A DNA stretch of 64,000 nt from assembly GCF_002979755.1 (NCBI RefSeq), contig NZ_PCPP01000001.1, positions 2,808,026 through 2,872,025 on the forward strand, read 5' to 3'. The stretch comes from Chryseobacterium culicis (GTDB taxonomy: Bacteria > Bacteroidota > Bacteroidia > Flavobacteriales > Weeksellaceae). A model generated the notes under the pieces. The model was not told where the DNA came from. It saw only the letters and a list, made by a program, of their open reading frames with translations, and did no database searches. This document shows positions 25,989 to 34,113 of this stretch, in pieces (position 1 is the stretch's first letter; the number at the start of each line of letters is the position of its first letter). Made by a program: the position numbers and the translations under genes.

Positions 25989-26053
25989 AAATTTTAAGGA
26001 TGCGGACTTCTCTTATTAATTTTTCCATGCGTTGAATGTTTGAGGTAGTATGA

Positions 26054-26557
26054 TTATTTATCAGAAACAGAATTAATCATTTTTGAAATATCATTCGCGG
26101 TGAAATTTCCTTTCACATCTACAAAGACCATTTCATTCTTACTCGAACCTACCGTAATCAGCATATTTTTGATAGCATCCCCATCCTGTTTTACCCTTAT
26201 GTTAATATGCTCTCCATCATGTTTTATAGTTGCCCATTCTTCATAATGATTATCATTCAAAAACTGAGCATAATCGTTTAGCATTTCATTACTTCCGTTT
26301 GTGACGGTAAGTACTTTTATTTTAGAAGCCTTCTTTACCAGATCAATGGTTTCTTCACTTTCTCCTTCTTCTCTCAAGGCCTTCTTAATATAAGATTTAG
26401 CCAGAACCATGGGTACATTAATACTTGCAAACTGAGCTCCCTTGAAATCATATTTTGAATTCTGGAAAAAATCTATATTCGGTTTTTCTGAAACAATGCA
26501 TGACTGAAGCCATCCTATTGTCAGAACAATGAGAAAAATGTGTTTAAGAGCCTTCAT
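26054..26557 (-). CDS. DUF4252 lipoprotein
   Basis: The 167-residue protein has a lipoprotein signal peptide with lipobox LQSCI (Cys20). The DUF4252 domain follows: FASINVPMVLAKSYIKKALREEGE, KKASKIKVLTVTNG, YEEWATIKHDGEHINIRVKQDGD and NMLITVGSSKNEMVFVDVKGNF. The domain is also present at the start of the upstream protein, 12 bases away. Function is unknown; the two are probably an envelope output of the ECF sigma factor at 28531-29040. Confidence 0.82.
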   Translation of the reverse strand: MKALKHIFLIVLTIGWLQSCIVSEKPNIDFFQNSKYDFKGAQFASINVPMVLAKSYIKKALREEGESEETIDLVKKASKIKVLTVTNGSNEMLNDYAQFLNDNHYEEWATIKHDGEHINIRVKQDGDAIKNMLITVGSSKNEMVFVDVKGNFTANDISKMINSVSDK

Positions 26558-26569
26558 AGTTTAGTTTTT

Positions 26570-27856
26570 TTATTTGATTTGTCTGAAGCTTCCTCCCGAG
26601 ATTTTATCTACTTTAGCGTCCACTTCGGGATTTCCTTTTAGTTTTACAGAGGCTCCTGACGAAACACTTACTTTCAGTTTATCAGTAACCAGCAAAGAAA
26701 GGCTTGCTCCTGAAGTAGATTCTGCCACTGCAGTTGCGATTTTAAGATCATCAGCCTTACAAGACGCTCCACTGCTTATATCAATTACTGCGGAAACAGC
26801 TTCTCCTGATAAGCTCACACTTGCTCCGCTTGAAGTATCCAATGCGAGTTTCTCTGTGTTAAGTTCAGCATTCAAAACAGCACCAGAGCTCACTGTAACT
26901 GCGGCAGCTTGTCTTACATTGAAAGCTCCTTTAATAATAGAACCAGATTCCGCATCGATCTCCATGCTATTCTCATTAACAGGATTCACCGCTGTGAAAA
27001 CACTTCCGGATGAAGTTTTTATGCTATGAAGATTAGGAGCAGAGACATTGACATTCAGATTTTTAAATCTCAGGTTTCTTACCCCTTTATTGTCAACATA
27101 TATTTTCAGCACTCCGCCTTCCACTTTCGTGATCACGTATTGAAGTTTATCTGCATCAGCAATTACTTTTACGCTTCTTGTATTTTCCTGTTTGAAGGTA
27201 ACGTTTACGCCTACACTGGCATCAATTTTTGAGAACTCTCCTACATTTCTGTTATCTCCATTCAGATAAGAAGATGTATTGTCTGAAGTAAGGCTGTTTC
27301 TTACAGAAGTTGTAACGGAAGAAGTTGTTGTCTCACCGGAATTAATGATCTTATTAACATCTGATAGTTTCATTTTTCCGTTAAGAATAAAAATGATATT
27401 TTCTTCTTTGGAATCAACATTGAAAACCAGATTTTCCAAATAGTTATCTTTTTCTTCTTCAGCAAGGAATTTCATGGAAGTTCCATCACTGCTCATTGAC
27501 ATCAGCTCGTTGAAATTTAATGATTTTAAGGCATCGTTTATTCTTGCCGTTTTATCCTCATTCATTTTTATATTGGCAAGATTCTCATCTTTTAAACGAT
27601 CCGGAAAGGTAATTTTAGGGATAATTAAAATTTTAAGTCCATCCACATCATTCAGAATAGGTCTTATTTTTCCGACATACGCATCATCAACATCAATGGT
27701 ATTCAGGAGCTTGAACATCGGTTTTTTAATATTGATAGAGGTCACTCTTCCCTTTTTTTCAAAATCCTGAAAAAGCTTGTCTAATTTCTCAGTCTGTGCA
27801 GAATAGTTTGCAAAGCTGGTTAGCATAATGGCTATTATAAAAAATATTTTTTTCAT
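26570..27856 (-). CDS. DUF4252 plus GIN (DUF2807) domain exported protein
   Basis: The 428-residue protein has a signal peptide (KKIFFIIAIMLTSFANYSAQ), a DUF4252-like region (about 25-170; FILNGKMKLSDVNKIIN) and a GIN/DUF2807 auto-adhesin-like beta-helix (about 205-428; FSKIDASVGVNVTF, LNVNVSAPNLHSIKTSSGS, then repeated SSGASV turns). The ATG at 27856 is chosen; an earlier in-frame ATG at 27898 lies inside the upstream gene. Three repeated SGAS turns show the helical ladder. Function is unknown. Confidence 0.8.
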   Translation of the reverse strand: MKKIFFIIAIMLTSFANYSAQTEKLDKLFQDFEKKGRVTSINIKKPMFKLLNTIDVDDAYVGKIRPILNDVDGLKILIIPKITFPDRLKDENLANIKMNEDKTARINDALKSLNFNELMSMSSDGTSMKFLAEEEKDNYLENLVFNVDSKEENIIFILNGKMKLSDVNKIINSGETTTSSVTTSVRNSLTSDNTSSYLNGDNRNVGEFSKIDASVGVNVTFKQENTRSVKVIADADKLQYVITKVEGGVLKIYVDNKGVRNLRFKNLNVNVSAPNLHSIKTSSGSVFTAVNPVNENSMEIDAESGSIIKGAFNVRQAAAVTVSSGAVLNAELNTEKLALDTSSGASVSLSGEAVSAVIDISSGASCKADDLKIATAVAESTSGASLSLLVTDKLKVSVSSGASVKLKGNPEVDAKVDKISGGSFRQIK

Positions 27857-27872
27857 GAGATTGTTCTGATTT

Positions 27873-28556
27873 TTAGTATTCGCTGTCAAGATTTTCATTT
27901 TTTTGAGAAGATGCTACTGTTTTTTTAAACTCACTTCCTAATTTCATAAAGGAGTATTTGGCAACATCTATGGCTTCTTTTTCACTGCTGATTCTTTTTC
28001 CGTTCACAATTACATAGGAGTCATTGTAGGTTGCAGCAGAATCATTTATATTTCTGTTGTTATGGTAGGAAGAGTTGTCTACATATTTGGGTCTTCTTTC
28101 TTTTTTAAGTCGTCCTCTTTTTGGCAGAATCTCATCCAATACATCTTTTTCTGCTACCTGATTATCCTGAAAAACAGAATCTTTTTTCACTCCGGAAATA
28201 GAATCTGTATGATTCACAGCTACCTGTTCCTGATGATCACTGTTTTCTTCAATGAATCCGGACTTCTGTTTTAAAATTTCATCTTTTACCAGTTTTTCTC
28301 TCTCCTGAACATCTGTATTATACTGATTCAGGAAAAATCCAGTCCCGAAAATCAGCATTACACTGGCGGCCATCCAGAACCATTTAGGAAAGGAGGGCTT
28401 TTTCTTTTCTTCCAACGGAATAACAGGCGCAGTATTCTGTTCAGGTTCCGCACCTTCTGCAGTCTGAAGAAAGTCTTCAAAACTCCAGTCCATTTTTTCT
28501 TCCTTAATATCCCGGAAGACTTCGTTGTATTTATCTTGTAATTGATCTTTTTTCAT
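27873..28556 (-). CDS. Probable anti-sigma factor (single membrane helix)
   Basis: The 227-residue protein has a cytoplasmic N-terminal region (residues 1-55, acidic, with DWSFEDFLQTAEG), one membrane helix at about 59-76 (WFWMAASVMLIFGTGFFL) and a long charged periplasmic part. The size, topology and 26-base overlap with the upstream ECF sigma gene are those of an anti-sigma factor. It lacks an obvious zinc-binding HxxxCxxC motif, so the assignment rests on context. Confidence 0.65.
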   Translation of the reverse strand: MKKDQLQDKYNEVFRDIKEEKMDWSFEDFLQTAEGAEPEQNTAPVIPLEEKKKPSFPKWFWMAASVMLIFGTGFFLNQYNTDVQEREKLVKDEILKQKSGFIEENSDHQEQVAVNHTDSISGVKKDSVFQDNQVAEKDVLDEILPKRGRLKKERRPKYVDNSSYHNNRNINDSAATYNDSYVIVNGKRISSEKEAIDVAKYSFMKLGSEFKKTVASSQKNENLDSEY

Positions 28557-29040
28557 AGCTCATCAGTTGTGAGATTTGTTCTTTTACTTTTTGTCTCGCA
28601 CGCATCAGGTTTACCCTTACTGCATTTTCCTCCATTTCCAGCATTTCAGAAATTTCGGAAACATCATATTCTTCTACATCTTTCAAGTGGATGACCAACT
28701 TTTGTTTTTCGGGGAGCTGATTGATAAATCCTACAATATGTTCCTTAAGGTTATCAACTTCCATACTGTAGAGCTCCGATCGATGAAGCTGCATATCCGC
28801 AAAACCGATCTTTACATCATGATGCTTCAGGCGGTTCAGGCATTCATTCCGGACAGATTTCAGCGCATAGGATTTAAAATTCCCGAATTGCTCAAGCTCA
28901 TCCCTCTTCTGCCAAAACTTCATCATGAGATCCTGTACTACATCTTCTGCTTCATCACTGCTCATGACAAACCGCTTCGCAAAACGATACATCTCGTCTT
29001 TGAGAATAAACACCGTATTCTTGAAAGTTTCTTGGGTCAT
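28531..29040 (-). CDS. ECF RNA polymerase sigma factor
   Basis: The 169-residue protein has sigma region 2 (DEMYRFAKRFVMSSDEAEDVVQDLMMKFWQKRDEL, then NFKSYALKSVRNECLNRLK) and region 4 (INQLPEKQKLVIHLKDVEEYDVSEISEMLEMEENAVRVNLMRARQKVKE). It overlaps the putative anti-sigma gene by 26 bases, so they are coupled. A TATTTTTG box on the minus strand at 29091-29098 gives a leader of about 45 bases. The target genes are not visible beyond the operon itself. Confidence 0.93.
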   Translation of the reverse strand: MTQETFKNTVFILKDEMYRFAKRFVMSSDEAEDVVQDLMMKFWQKRDELEQFGNFKSYALKSVRNECLNRLKHHDVKIGFADMQLHRSELYSMEVDNLKEHIVGFINQLPEKQKLVIHLKDVEEYDVSEISEMLEMEENAVRVNLMRARQKVKEQISQLMSYEKRSITR

Positions 29041-29090
29041 GAGTTTTGTTTCTTATAGGTAAGACAATTGCCATTACATATCTATTACAT

Positions 29091-29098
29091 CAAAAATA
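29091..29098 (-). promoter_or_regulatory. -7 box (TATTTTTG) of the sigma-factor operon
   Basis: An exact TAnnTTTG on the minus strand, directly joined to the T-run of the preceding gene's terminator (29099-29128). Confidence 0.45.
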
Positions 29099-29128
29099 AA
29101 AAAACTTCAAAAAAGATTGAAGTTTTTT
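29099..29128 (-). terminator. Terminator of the GlmU-like gene
   Basis: AAAAAACTTCAA and TTGAAGTTTTTT form a 12-bp stem with a 6-base loop. Its distal T-run on the minus strand runs into the -7 box of the sigma operon. Confidence 0.85.
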
Positions 29129-29140
29129 ATTATCATCGAA

Positions 29141-30304
29141 TTAATACGTATCAAAAATATGTTTCAGAATCGCTTTATCCTCCTCTGTTAAAGGAACTTT
29201 TCTTCTTGCCATGGCTCTCTCTGCCACTTCATATACTTTATCCAGCCTAAATCTTTCATCATCTTTCAATCCGCCCCATGAAAAATTTTCCACAAGATTG
29301 GGTGGAAAACCCGGTTTGAATATATTGGAAGCCACCCCAATCACTGTTCCTGTATTTAATTGGGTATTGATTGCGGTTTTGGAATGATCTCCCATAATCA
29401 GCCCTGCAAACTGCAAGCCTGTATCTTCAAATGCTTTTGTTCGGTAGTTCCAGAGTTTTACGTGGCTGTAATTATTTTTCAGATTGGAAGAATTGGTATC
29501 AGCACCAAAGTTGCACCACTCTCCTATGACGGAATTTCCGATGAAACCTTCATGTCCTTTACTCGTATATCCAAAGATGATAATGTTGTTCACTTCTCCT
29601 CCTACTTTACAATGAGGACCGATAGTGGTAGCCCCATAAATTTTAGCACCCAGATTGAACTTAGAATCTTCTCCTAACGTAATAGGCCCGCGCAGGTGGC
29701 AGCCTTCCATTACTTCTGCATTTTTCCCGATATAAATTTTTCCGGTTTTTGTATTCAGGGTTGAGAATTCTATTTCCGCACCTTCTTCAATAAACAGATC
29801 TTTTTTATCACCCAGGAAACCATTGGTTGAAGATAATTCCTGTGAAGTTCTTCCTTTAGTAAGCAGATCAAAATCGAAATCAATTGCATGATGATTATAG
29901 GTAAATAAATCTTTTGGTCTTTTAAAGAAAATAAGATCTTCCTTAATATCCGTCATTTTTTCAATCTGATTCAGAGAAAAACCTTTCATATTGATTTTTG
30001 CGGCGATTAATTCGTCTTCATACACTAAAGCTTCCCCTTGCTTAAGATCCTTTATCTGTTGAATTACAGTTTCTGTTGGAAGGAAATTCGGAACTAAAAA
30101 GAGACTTTCTTTTTCCTCAGGGCTTTTAAATTTATCCTGAAGATACATTTCTGTGAAGTAGCTTACTTCAGTATTTTCGAGGATTTTCTGCCATCTTTCA
30201 GAAAATGTAAGAATTCCGCATCGCATTGTTGCAACCGGGCGTGTAAAAGTAAGCGGAAGAAAGTCTTCCCAATATTGTGCGTCTGAAAATACCAATTGCA
30301 TCAT
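29141..30304 (-). CDS. GlmU-like sugar nucleotidyltransferase with hexapeptide repeats
   Basis: The 387-residue protein has an N-terminal part typical of the NTP-transferase-4 family (LVFSDAQYWEDFLPLTFTRPVATMRCGILTFSERW). A left-handed beta-helix made of hexapeptide repeats follows, near residues 190-340 (IYIGKNAEVMEGCHLRGPITLGEDSKFNLGAKIYGATTIGP). Conserved loops include IGEWCNFGADTNSSNLKNNY, NTGTVIGVASNIF and the tail PPNLVENFSWGG. Members of this Bacteroidota group are named GlmU-family but lack full GlmU activity evidence. It is likely to act in nucleotide-sugar metabolism for cell envelope synthesis. Confidence 0.82.
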   Translation of the reverse strand: MMQLVFSDAQYWEDFLPLTFTRPVATMRCGILTFSERWQKILENTEVSYFTEMYLQDKFKSPEEKESLFLVPNFLPTETVIQQIKDLKQGEALVYEDELIAAKINMKGFSLNQIEKMTDIKEDLIFFKRPKDLFTYNHHAIDFDFDLLTKGRTSQELSSTNGFLGDKKDLFIEEGAEIEFSTLNTKTGKIYIGKNAEVMEGCHLRGPITLGEDSKFNLGAKIYGATTIGPHCKVGGEVNNIIIFGYTSKGHEGFIGNSVIGEWCNFGADTNSSNLKNNYSHVKLWNYRTKAFEDTGLQFAGLIMGDHSKTAINTQLNTGTVIGVASNIFKPGFPPNLVENFSWGGLKDDERFRLDKVYEVAERAMARRKVPLTEEDKAILKHIFDTY

Positions 30305-30340
30305 TCAGTTTTAAGTTTAAGGTTTAAAATTCAAGGTTAA

Positions 30341-30368
30341 CAAATTTACAATAAAAAAAGTCTCCCAA
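30341..30368 (-). promoter_or_regulatory. Promoter of the GlmU-like gene, inside the rpmE2 terminator
   Basis: On the minus strand TTTTTG (TTG at 30366-30368), a 17-base spacer and TAAATTTG (30341-30348). The -33 part is the loop of the terminator at 30357-30383. Confidence 0.55.
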
Positions 30369-30383
30369 AAATTGGAAGACTTT
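30357..30383 (-). terminator. Terminator of rpmE2
   Basis: AAAGTCT-CCCAA and TTGGAAGACTTT form the stem; on the minus strand seven T's follow. Confidence 0.8.
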
Positions 30384-30404
30384 AATATTTTAATTGTACA
30401 AAAA

Positions 30405-30656
30405 TTACTTAGCGAATTTTTTGTATTTGTTCATGAACTTATCAACTCTACCTGCAGTGTCAACTAGTTTTACTTTACCAGTATAAAAAGGGTGAGAAGT
30501 TGAAGAGATTTCCATTTTGATTAGAGGATACTCTTGTCCTTCGTACTCGATAGTGTCTTTTGTTTCTGCAGTAGACTTGCAAAGAAACACCTCGTCGTTA
30601 CTCATATCTTTGAAAACAACAAGTCTATAATTTTCTGGGTGGATTCCGTTTTTCAT
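30405..30656 (-). CDS. rpmE2: 50S ribosomal protein L31, type B
   Basis: The 83-residue protein is L31 type [49 protein letters not shown] and [16 protein letters not shown]. It lacks the CxxC zinc motifs of type A, as expected for the zinc-independent form. It is monocistronic with its own promoter and terminator. Confidence 0.95.
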   Translation of the reverse strand: MKNGIHPENYRLVVFKDMSNDEVFLCKSTAETKDTIEYEGQEYPLIKMEISSTSHPFYTGKVKLVDTAGRVDKFMNKYKKFAK

Positions 30657-30728
30657 AATACTATTTTTAAAAAAATTAAGTTTGCTTTCGAAATAGTAAT
30701 GGATATTTCTCTGCTAAATTTTAGGTTG

Positions 30729-30758
30729 CAAAAATACAACATTTTTTCTAAATTCCAA
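30729..30758 (-). promoter_or_regulatory. Promoter of rpmE2
   Basis: On the minus strand TTTG, a 19-base spacer and TATTTTTG (30729-30736). The leader to the ATG at 30656 is about 65 bases. Confidence 0.65.
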
Positions 30759-30808
30759 ATACTGAATTCAATATTTTTTTACTGATACGAAATTCAAAGT
30801 ATTTTCGT

Positions 30809-30816
30809 TAAATTTG
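30809..30816 (+). promoter_or_regulatory. -7 box of 30841-32250 (TAAATTTG)
   Basis: An exact TAnnTTTG 24 bases before the ATG at 30841. Confidence 0.5.
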
Positions 30817-30840
30817 AAACTTACTTAAACTTTAATTTCA

Positions 30841-32250
30841 ATGAAATTCAAATTATTACTGGCTTTTTCCTTCTGGATGTTACTTGTAGCTGTATCATGT
30901 AATAAGGATGACATTACGTTTGACAGCCCTACACAGGAACTTCGTTTTTCAAGAGACACGGTATTCTGTGACACAGTATATCATCAGGTACGTTCAGAAA
31001 CCTATGTTGTAAAAGTATATAATAATGAAGATAAGGATATCCTGATCCCAAGAGTAAATCTAGAAAAAGGAGCTGCATCATTATATAGAATCAATGTGGA
31101 TGGAAAACCGGGATATGATTTTAAAAATGTGCCTTTGAGAAAAAAGGACAGTCTTTATATTTTTGTTGAAATTGCCCCTGAAGCTACCGGACCTGAAGCC
31201 ATTGCAGAAGACAAAGTTCTTTTCACAAGTCCTGGCGGGCAACAGCATGTAACATTATTCTCTGTGGTTCAGGATGCTGAATTTTTTATCCAGACACCCG
31301 GCAATCCGAATGTGATTACCAATTCTACCACGTGGAATAATAATAAAGCAAAGATCATCTACGGAAATCTTACGGTTAATCCTAATATAACCCTTGATAT
31401 AAATGCCGGAACTAAAGTATACTTCCATAAAAACAGCGGAATGAAGATTTCTTCCGGAGCGGTTTTAAATATCAACGGAACTCAGGCCGATCAGGTTATT
31501 CTTCGTGGTGACAGAAACGATCCTTATTATGATACGATTCCTAAAAACTGGAATTCTATTAAAATGGAAGCTAACTCTATCCTTAAGATGAACCATGCCA
31601 GGCTTTTCGGAGGTACAAGAGGGCTTGATATGAAGCAAACCAACGCTACAATTACCAATTCATTTATTCATACTTTCTTTGAATATGGAATTTATGCAGT
31701 GGGTTCTACCGTGAATGCCAACAATCTGGTGATGAACAATTGTGGTTTATCCTGTGTCGGAATCTTCCTTGGAGGAAAACATAGCTATACCCATGCTACA
31801 ATTGCCAATTATTCCAAAACGATGAGTTCTTTTGACAGAACAGGAATTTTTGCTGCCAATGAATGGAAAAATGATGCCGGACAGACCCAACAGGGAGCTT
31901 TGCAGCTGCTTGATATAAAAAACAGTATCGTATATTCTGACAGGGATGATGCTGTTCATTTTGAAAAAACTCCGGGACAACAGTTTGAATTCTTACTTCA
32001 AAATTCATTAATCAAATATACCAGTGCCACAGGATCCGGTTTCACGTTTGACAACAATCCCAATGTAATCCAAACGGTAAAGAATGCTGAGCCTCAGTTT
32101 GTCAATTATTTTATGGCTAAAATGAATCTAAGAGTAAAAACGGGTTCTCCAGCTATTGGAAAAGGAAATACAGCTGTAGCTGCAACCGTACCTACTGATA
32201 TTGTAGGTGTATCCAGAACCACTAATCCCACTTTAGGAGCTTATCAATAA
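30841..32250 (+). CDS. Surface lipoprotein with right-handed beta-helix
   Basis: The 469-residue protein has a lipobox VAVSCN (Cys20). An N-terminal domain of about 130 residues (ELRFSRDTVFCDTVYHQVRSETYVVKVYNNEDKDILI) is followed by a parallel beta-helix (about 150-420; ITLDINAGTKVYFHKNSGMKISSGAVLNING, NATITNSFIHTFFEYGIYAVG, ANNLVMNNCGL). The end is SPAIGKGNTAVAATVPTDIVGVSRTTNPTLGAYQ, typical of such surface proteins. The stop overlaps the next start (TAATG). Function is unknown. Confidence 0.8.
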   Translation: MKFKLLLAFSFWMLLVAVSCNKDDITFDSPTQELRFSRDTVFCDTVYHQVRSETYVVKVYNNEDKDILIPRVNLEKGAASLYRINVDGKPGYDFKNVPLRKKDSLYIFVEIAPEATGPEAIAEDKVLFTSPGGQQHVTLFSVVQDAEFFIQTPGNPNVITNSTTWNNNKAKIIYGNLTVNPNITLDINAGTKVYFHKNSGMKISSGAVLNINGTQADQVILRGDRNDPYYDTIPKNWNSIKMEANSILKMNHARLFGGTRGLDMKQTNATITNSFIHTFFEYGIYAVGSTVNANNLVMNNCGLSCVGIFLGGKHSYTHATIANYSKTMSSFDRTGIFAANEWKNDAGQTQQGALQLLDIKNSIVYSDRDDAVHFEKTPGQQFEFLLQNSLIKYTSATGSGFTFDNNPNVIQTVKNAEPQFVNYFMAKMNLRVKTGSPAIGKGNTAVAATVPTDIVGVSRTTNPTLGAYQ

Positions 32251-32576
32251 TGGAAATTACGCAGTTGCAACAGCAGGTAGATGAATGGATCAAAACCATT
32301 GGGGTAAGATATTTTAATGAGCTGACCAATATGGCGATGCTTACAGAAGAGGTAGGCGAAGTAGCCAGAATTATTGCCAGAAGATATGGTGAACAAAGCG
32401 AAAAGGAAAGTGATAAGACGAAAGATCTCGGTGAAGAACTGGCAGATGTACTTTTTGTAACACTATGTCTGGCCAATCAAACCGGGGTTAATCTGCAGGA
32501 CGCTTTCGACAGAAAAATGAAAATCAAAACTGACCGGGATAAAGACCGGCATCAGAATAACGAAAAATTGAAATAA
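32250..32576 (+). CDS. MazG-like nucleotide pyrophosphohydrolase
   Basis: The 108-residue protein is a single MazG/dUTPase-like all-alpha domain. Metal-binding motifs are LTEEVGEVARIIARR (ExxE) and DLGEELADVLFVTLCLANQ (ExxD). The enzyme family hydrolyses noncanonical (d)NTPs to monophosphate and pyrophosphate. It shares a TAATG junction with the upstream lipoprotein gene. The substrate is not predictable. Confidence 0.88.
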   Translation: MEITQLQQQVDEWIKTIGVRYFNELTNMAMLTEEVGEVARIIARRYGEQSEKESDKTKDLGEELADVLFVTLCLANQTGVNLQDAFDRKMKIKTDRDKDRHQNNEKLK

Positions 32577-32580
32577 TGAT

Positions 32581-32627
32581 AAATGATGAGTTCTGAATTA
32601 TAAATGAATTTTAAACTCATCATTTTT
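32581..32627 (+). terminator. Hairpin terminator between the MazG-like gene and aroA
   Basis: AAATGATGAGTT (32581-32592) and AACTCATCATTT (32614-32625) are perfect 12-bp arms, followed by TTTAC. The 21-base loop itself contains word-like repeats (GAATTATAAATGAATTTTAA). Confidence 0.65.
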
Positions 32628-32645
32628 ACTATAATGTAGATCATA

Positions 32646-33869
32646 ATGAAGAAGCTAGAAAAATCAAAATTATCAGAAAATAAAACAGTACAGATCAGCG
32701 GTTCGAAAAGTATTTCGAATCGTTTATTGATTCTGGAAAGCCTGTTTAGCAATATAAAAATTGGAAATCTATCCAATTCTCAGGATACGCAATTGTTAAA
32801 AAAAGCATTATCTGAGGATACGGAAGTGGTAGACATCCATCATGCGGGAACAGCAATGCGTTTCCTTACTTCTTATTATTCTATTCAGGAAGGTAAAACA
32901 ACAATACTTACCGGCTCAGGCAGAATGAAAGAAAGGCCCATCAAGAATCTTGTAAGTGCTTTGAGAGATCTTGGAGTGGAAATTGAATACATGGAGAATG
33001 AAGGATTTCCCCCTTTAAAAATTAAAGGAAGAAAGATTACCCAGACTTCAGTACATGTTCCTGCCAATATTTCAAGCCAGTTTATCACCTCCCTGCTTCT
33101 TATTGCCGGAAAACTGGAAAACGGACTGATGATTAATCTCGTAGGAGATGTTACTTCAAGGTCTTATATTGAAATGACTCTTGACATTCTTACAAAATTT
33201 GGTATCCAAAGCAGCTTTGAAGGAAATACAATTAAAGTAGAGCCTTTCACTCCTAATGATTCTGCTGCAGTGCATTATGAGGTGGAAAGTGACTGGAGTT
33301 CGGCTTCTTATTTCTATTCGATCTGTGCGCTGGGAAGAAAAACGATTCACCTGAAAAGTTTTTACAAAGAGTCAACACAGGGAGATTCAGCCATTGCTGA
33401 TATCTACGAGAAGTTCTTCGGAATCAAAACTACATTCTCTGAAGATAAGCATCAACTCACGCTGGAACCTCAGCCTGATTTTGCTTTCCCGGAAAAAATT
33501 ATCCTGGATATGAATAACTGTCCGGATATTGCACAAACTCTTTGTGTAACAGCCGCCGCTTTAAAAATTCCTTTTGACATTTCCGGATTGGGAACATTAA
33601 GAGTAAAAGAAACAGACAGACTTCTTGCTTTATATAATGAACTTAAAAAACTGGGTACTGAAACAGAAATCACAGATCTAACCATTAAATCTATCAGTTT
33701 CGGAGAACCGGAAAACGATATTTCAATTAAAACCTATCAGGATCACAGAATGGCAATGAGTTTTGCTCCGTTCTGCCTGATTAAAGAACTCAATATAGAG
33801 GATGAAGATGTTGTAGAAAAATCTTATCCAGTGTTTTGGGAAGACCTTGAAAGTATCCTAACACATTAA
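32646..33869 (+). CDS. aroA: 3-phosphoshikimate 1-carboxyvinyltransferase (EPSP synthase)
   Basis: The 407-residue enzyme joins shikimate-3-phosphate and PEP in the aromatic amino acid pathway. Motifs are SGSKSISNR (Lys21), DIHHAGTAMRFLTS (residues 63-76), GSGRMKERPI, SSQFITSLLL, DMNNCPDIAQTL (catalytic Asp), GLGTLRVKETDRL and YQDHRMAMSF. In the glyphosate/PEP loop the usual N-A-G-T-A-M-R-P reads H-A-G-T-A-M-R-F, so the equivalents of E. coli Asn94 and Pro101 are His and Phe. It is somewhat shorter than E. coli AroA (427). It is monocistronic. Confidence 0.94.
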   Translation: MKKLEKSKLSENKTVQISGSKSISNRLLILESLFSNIKIGNLSNSQDTQLLKKALSEDTEVVDIHHAGTAMRFLTSYYSIQEGKTTILTGSGRMKERPIKNLVSALRDLGVEIEYMENEGFPPLKIKGRKITQTSVHVPANISSQFITSLLLIAGKLENGLMINLVGDVTSRSYIEMTLDILTKFGIQSSFEGNTIKVEPFTPNDSAAVHYEVESDWSSASYFYSICALGRKTIHLKSFYKESTQGDSAIADIYEKFFGIKTTFSEDKHQLTLEPQPDFAFPEKIILDMNNCPDIAQTLCVTAAALKIPFDISGLGTLRVKETDRLLALYNELKKLGTETEITDLTIKSISFGEPENDISIKTYQDHRMAMSFAPFCLIKELNIEDEDVVEKSYPVFWEDLESILTH

Positions 33870-33962
33870 TTTAATCCTATAAAGTGTGGTAATTTGAAAA
33901 TTATTTTAATTTCGGATTACCACATTTTTACAATGAAGCTGTTTAAAGTTGTATATCTTAAA

Positions 33963-34078
33963 AACCATTAAGAAGGATTGAAGAAATAAAGTATAGTTAA
34001 GATGAATCATTCTGATTTTTAAGCTTAAAAGCGAAGCTTATCTTAATACTTTCAACACCTTAATACAATCTTAATGTT
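33963..34078. repeat. ATTAAGA-word palindrome, copy 1
   Basis: The left arm carries ACCATTAAGAAGGATTGAAG and GTTAAGATGAA; the right arm, read on the other strand, carries CATTAAGATTG, TATTAAGGTGTTGAAAG and TATTAAGATAAGCTTCGC. The centre is an AAGCTT-containing short palindrome. The words are shared with 43867-43935. Confidence 0.6.
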
Positions 34079-34113
34079 TCAAAAACAACAGTTTAAACAA
34101 ATTAAATATAATA

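Larger units (their letters stand above)
25666..26053. other. Intergenic region, guaB to DUF4252 gene
   Basis: This 388-base stretch holds, from left to right, the guaB -7 box, the terminator at 25763-25786 and the possible small ORF at 25854-25988. Nothing else is evident. Confidence 0.5.

Noticed and set aside
33963..34078. Insertion sequence remnant
   Set aside because: No transposase fragment or target duplication is visible; the structure is built of short words and looks like a non-coding repeat family.
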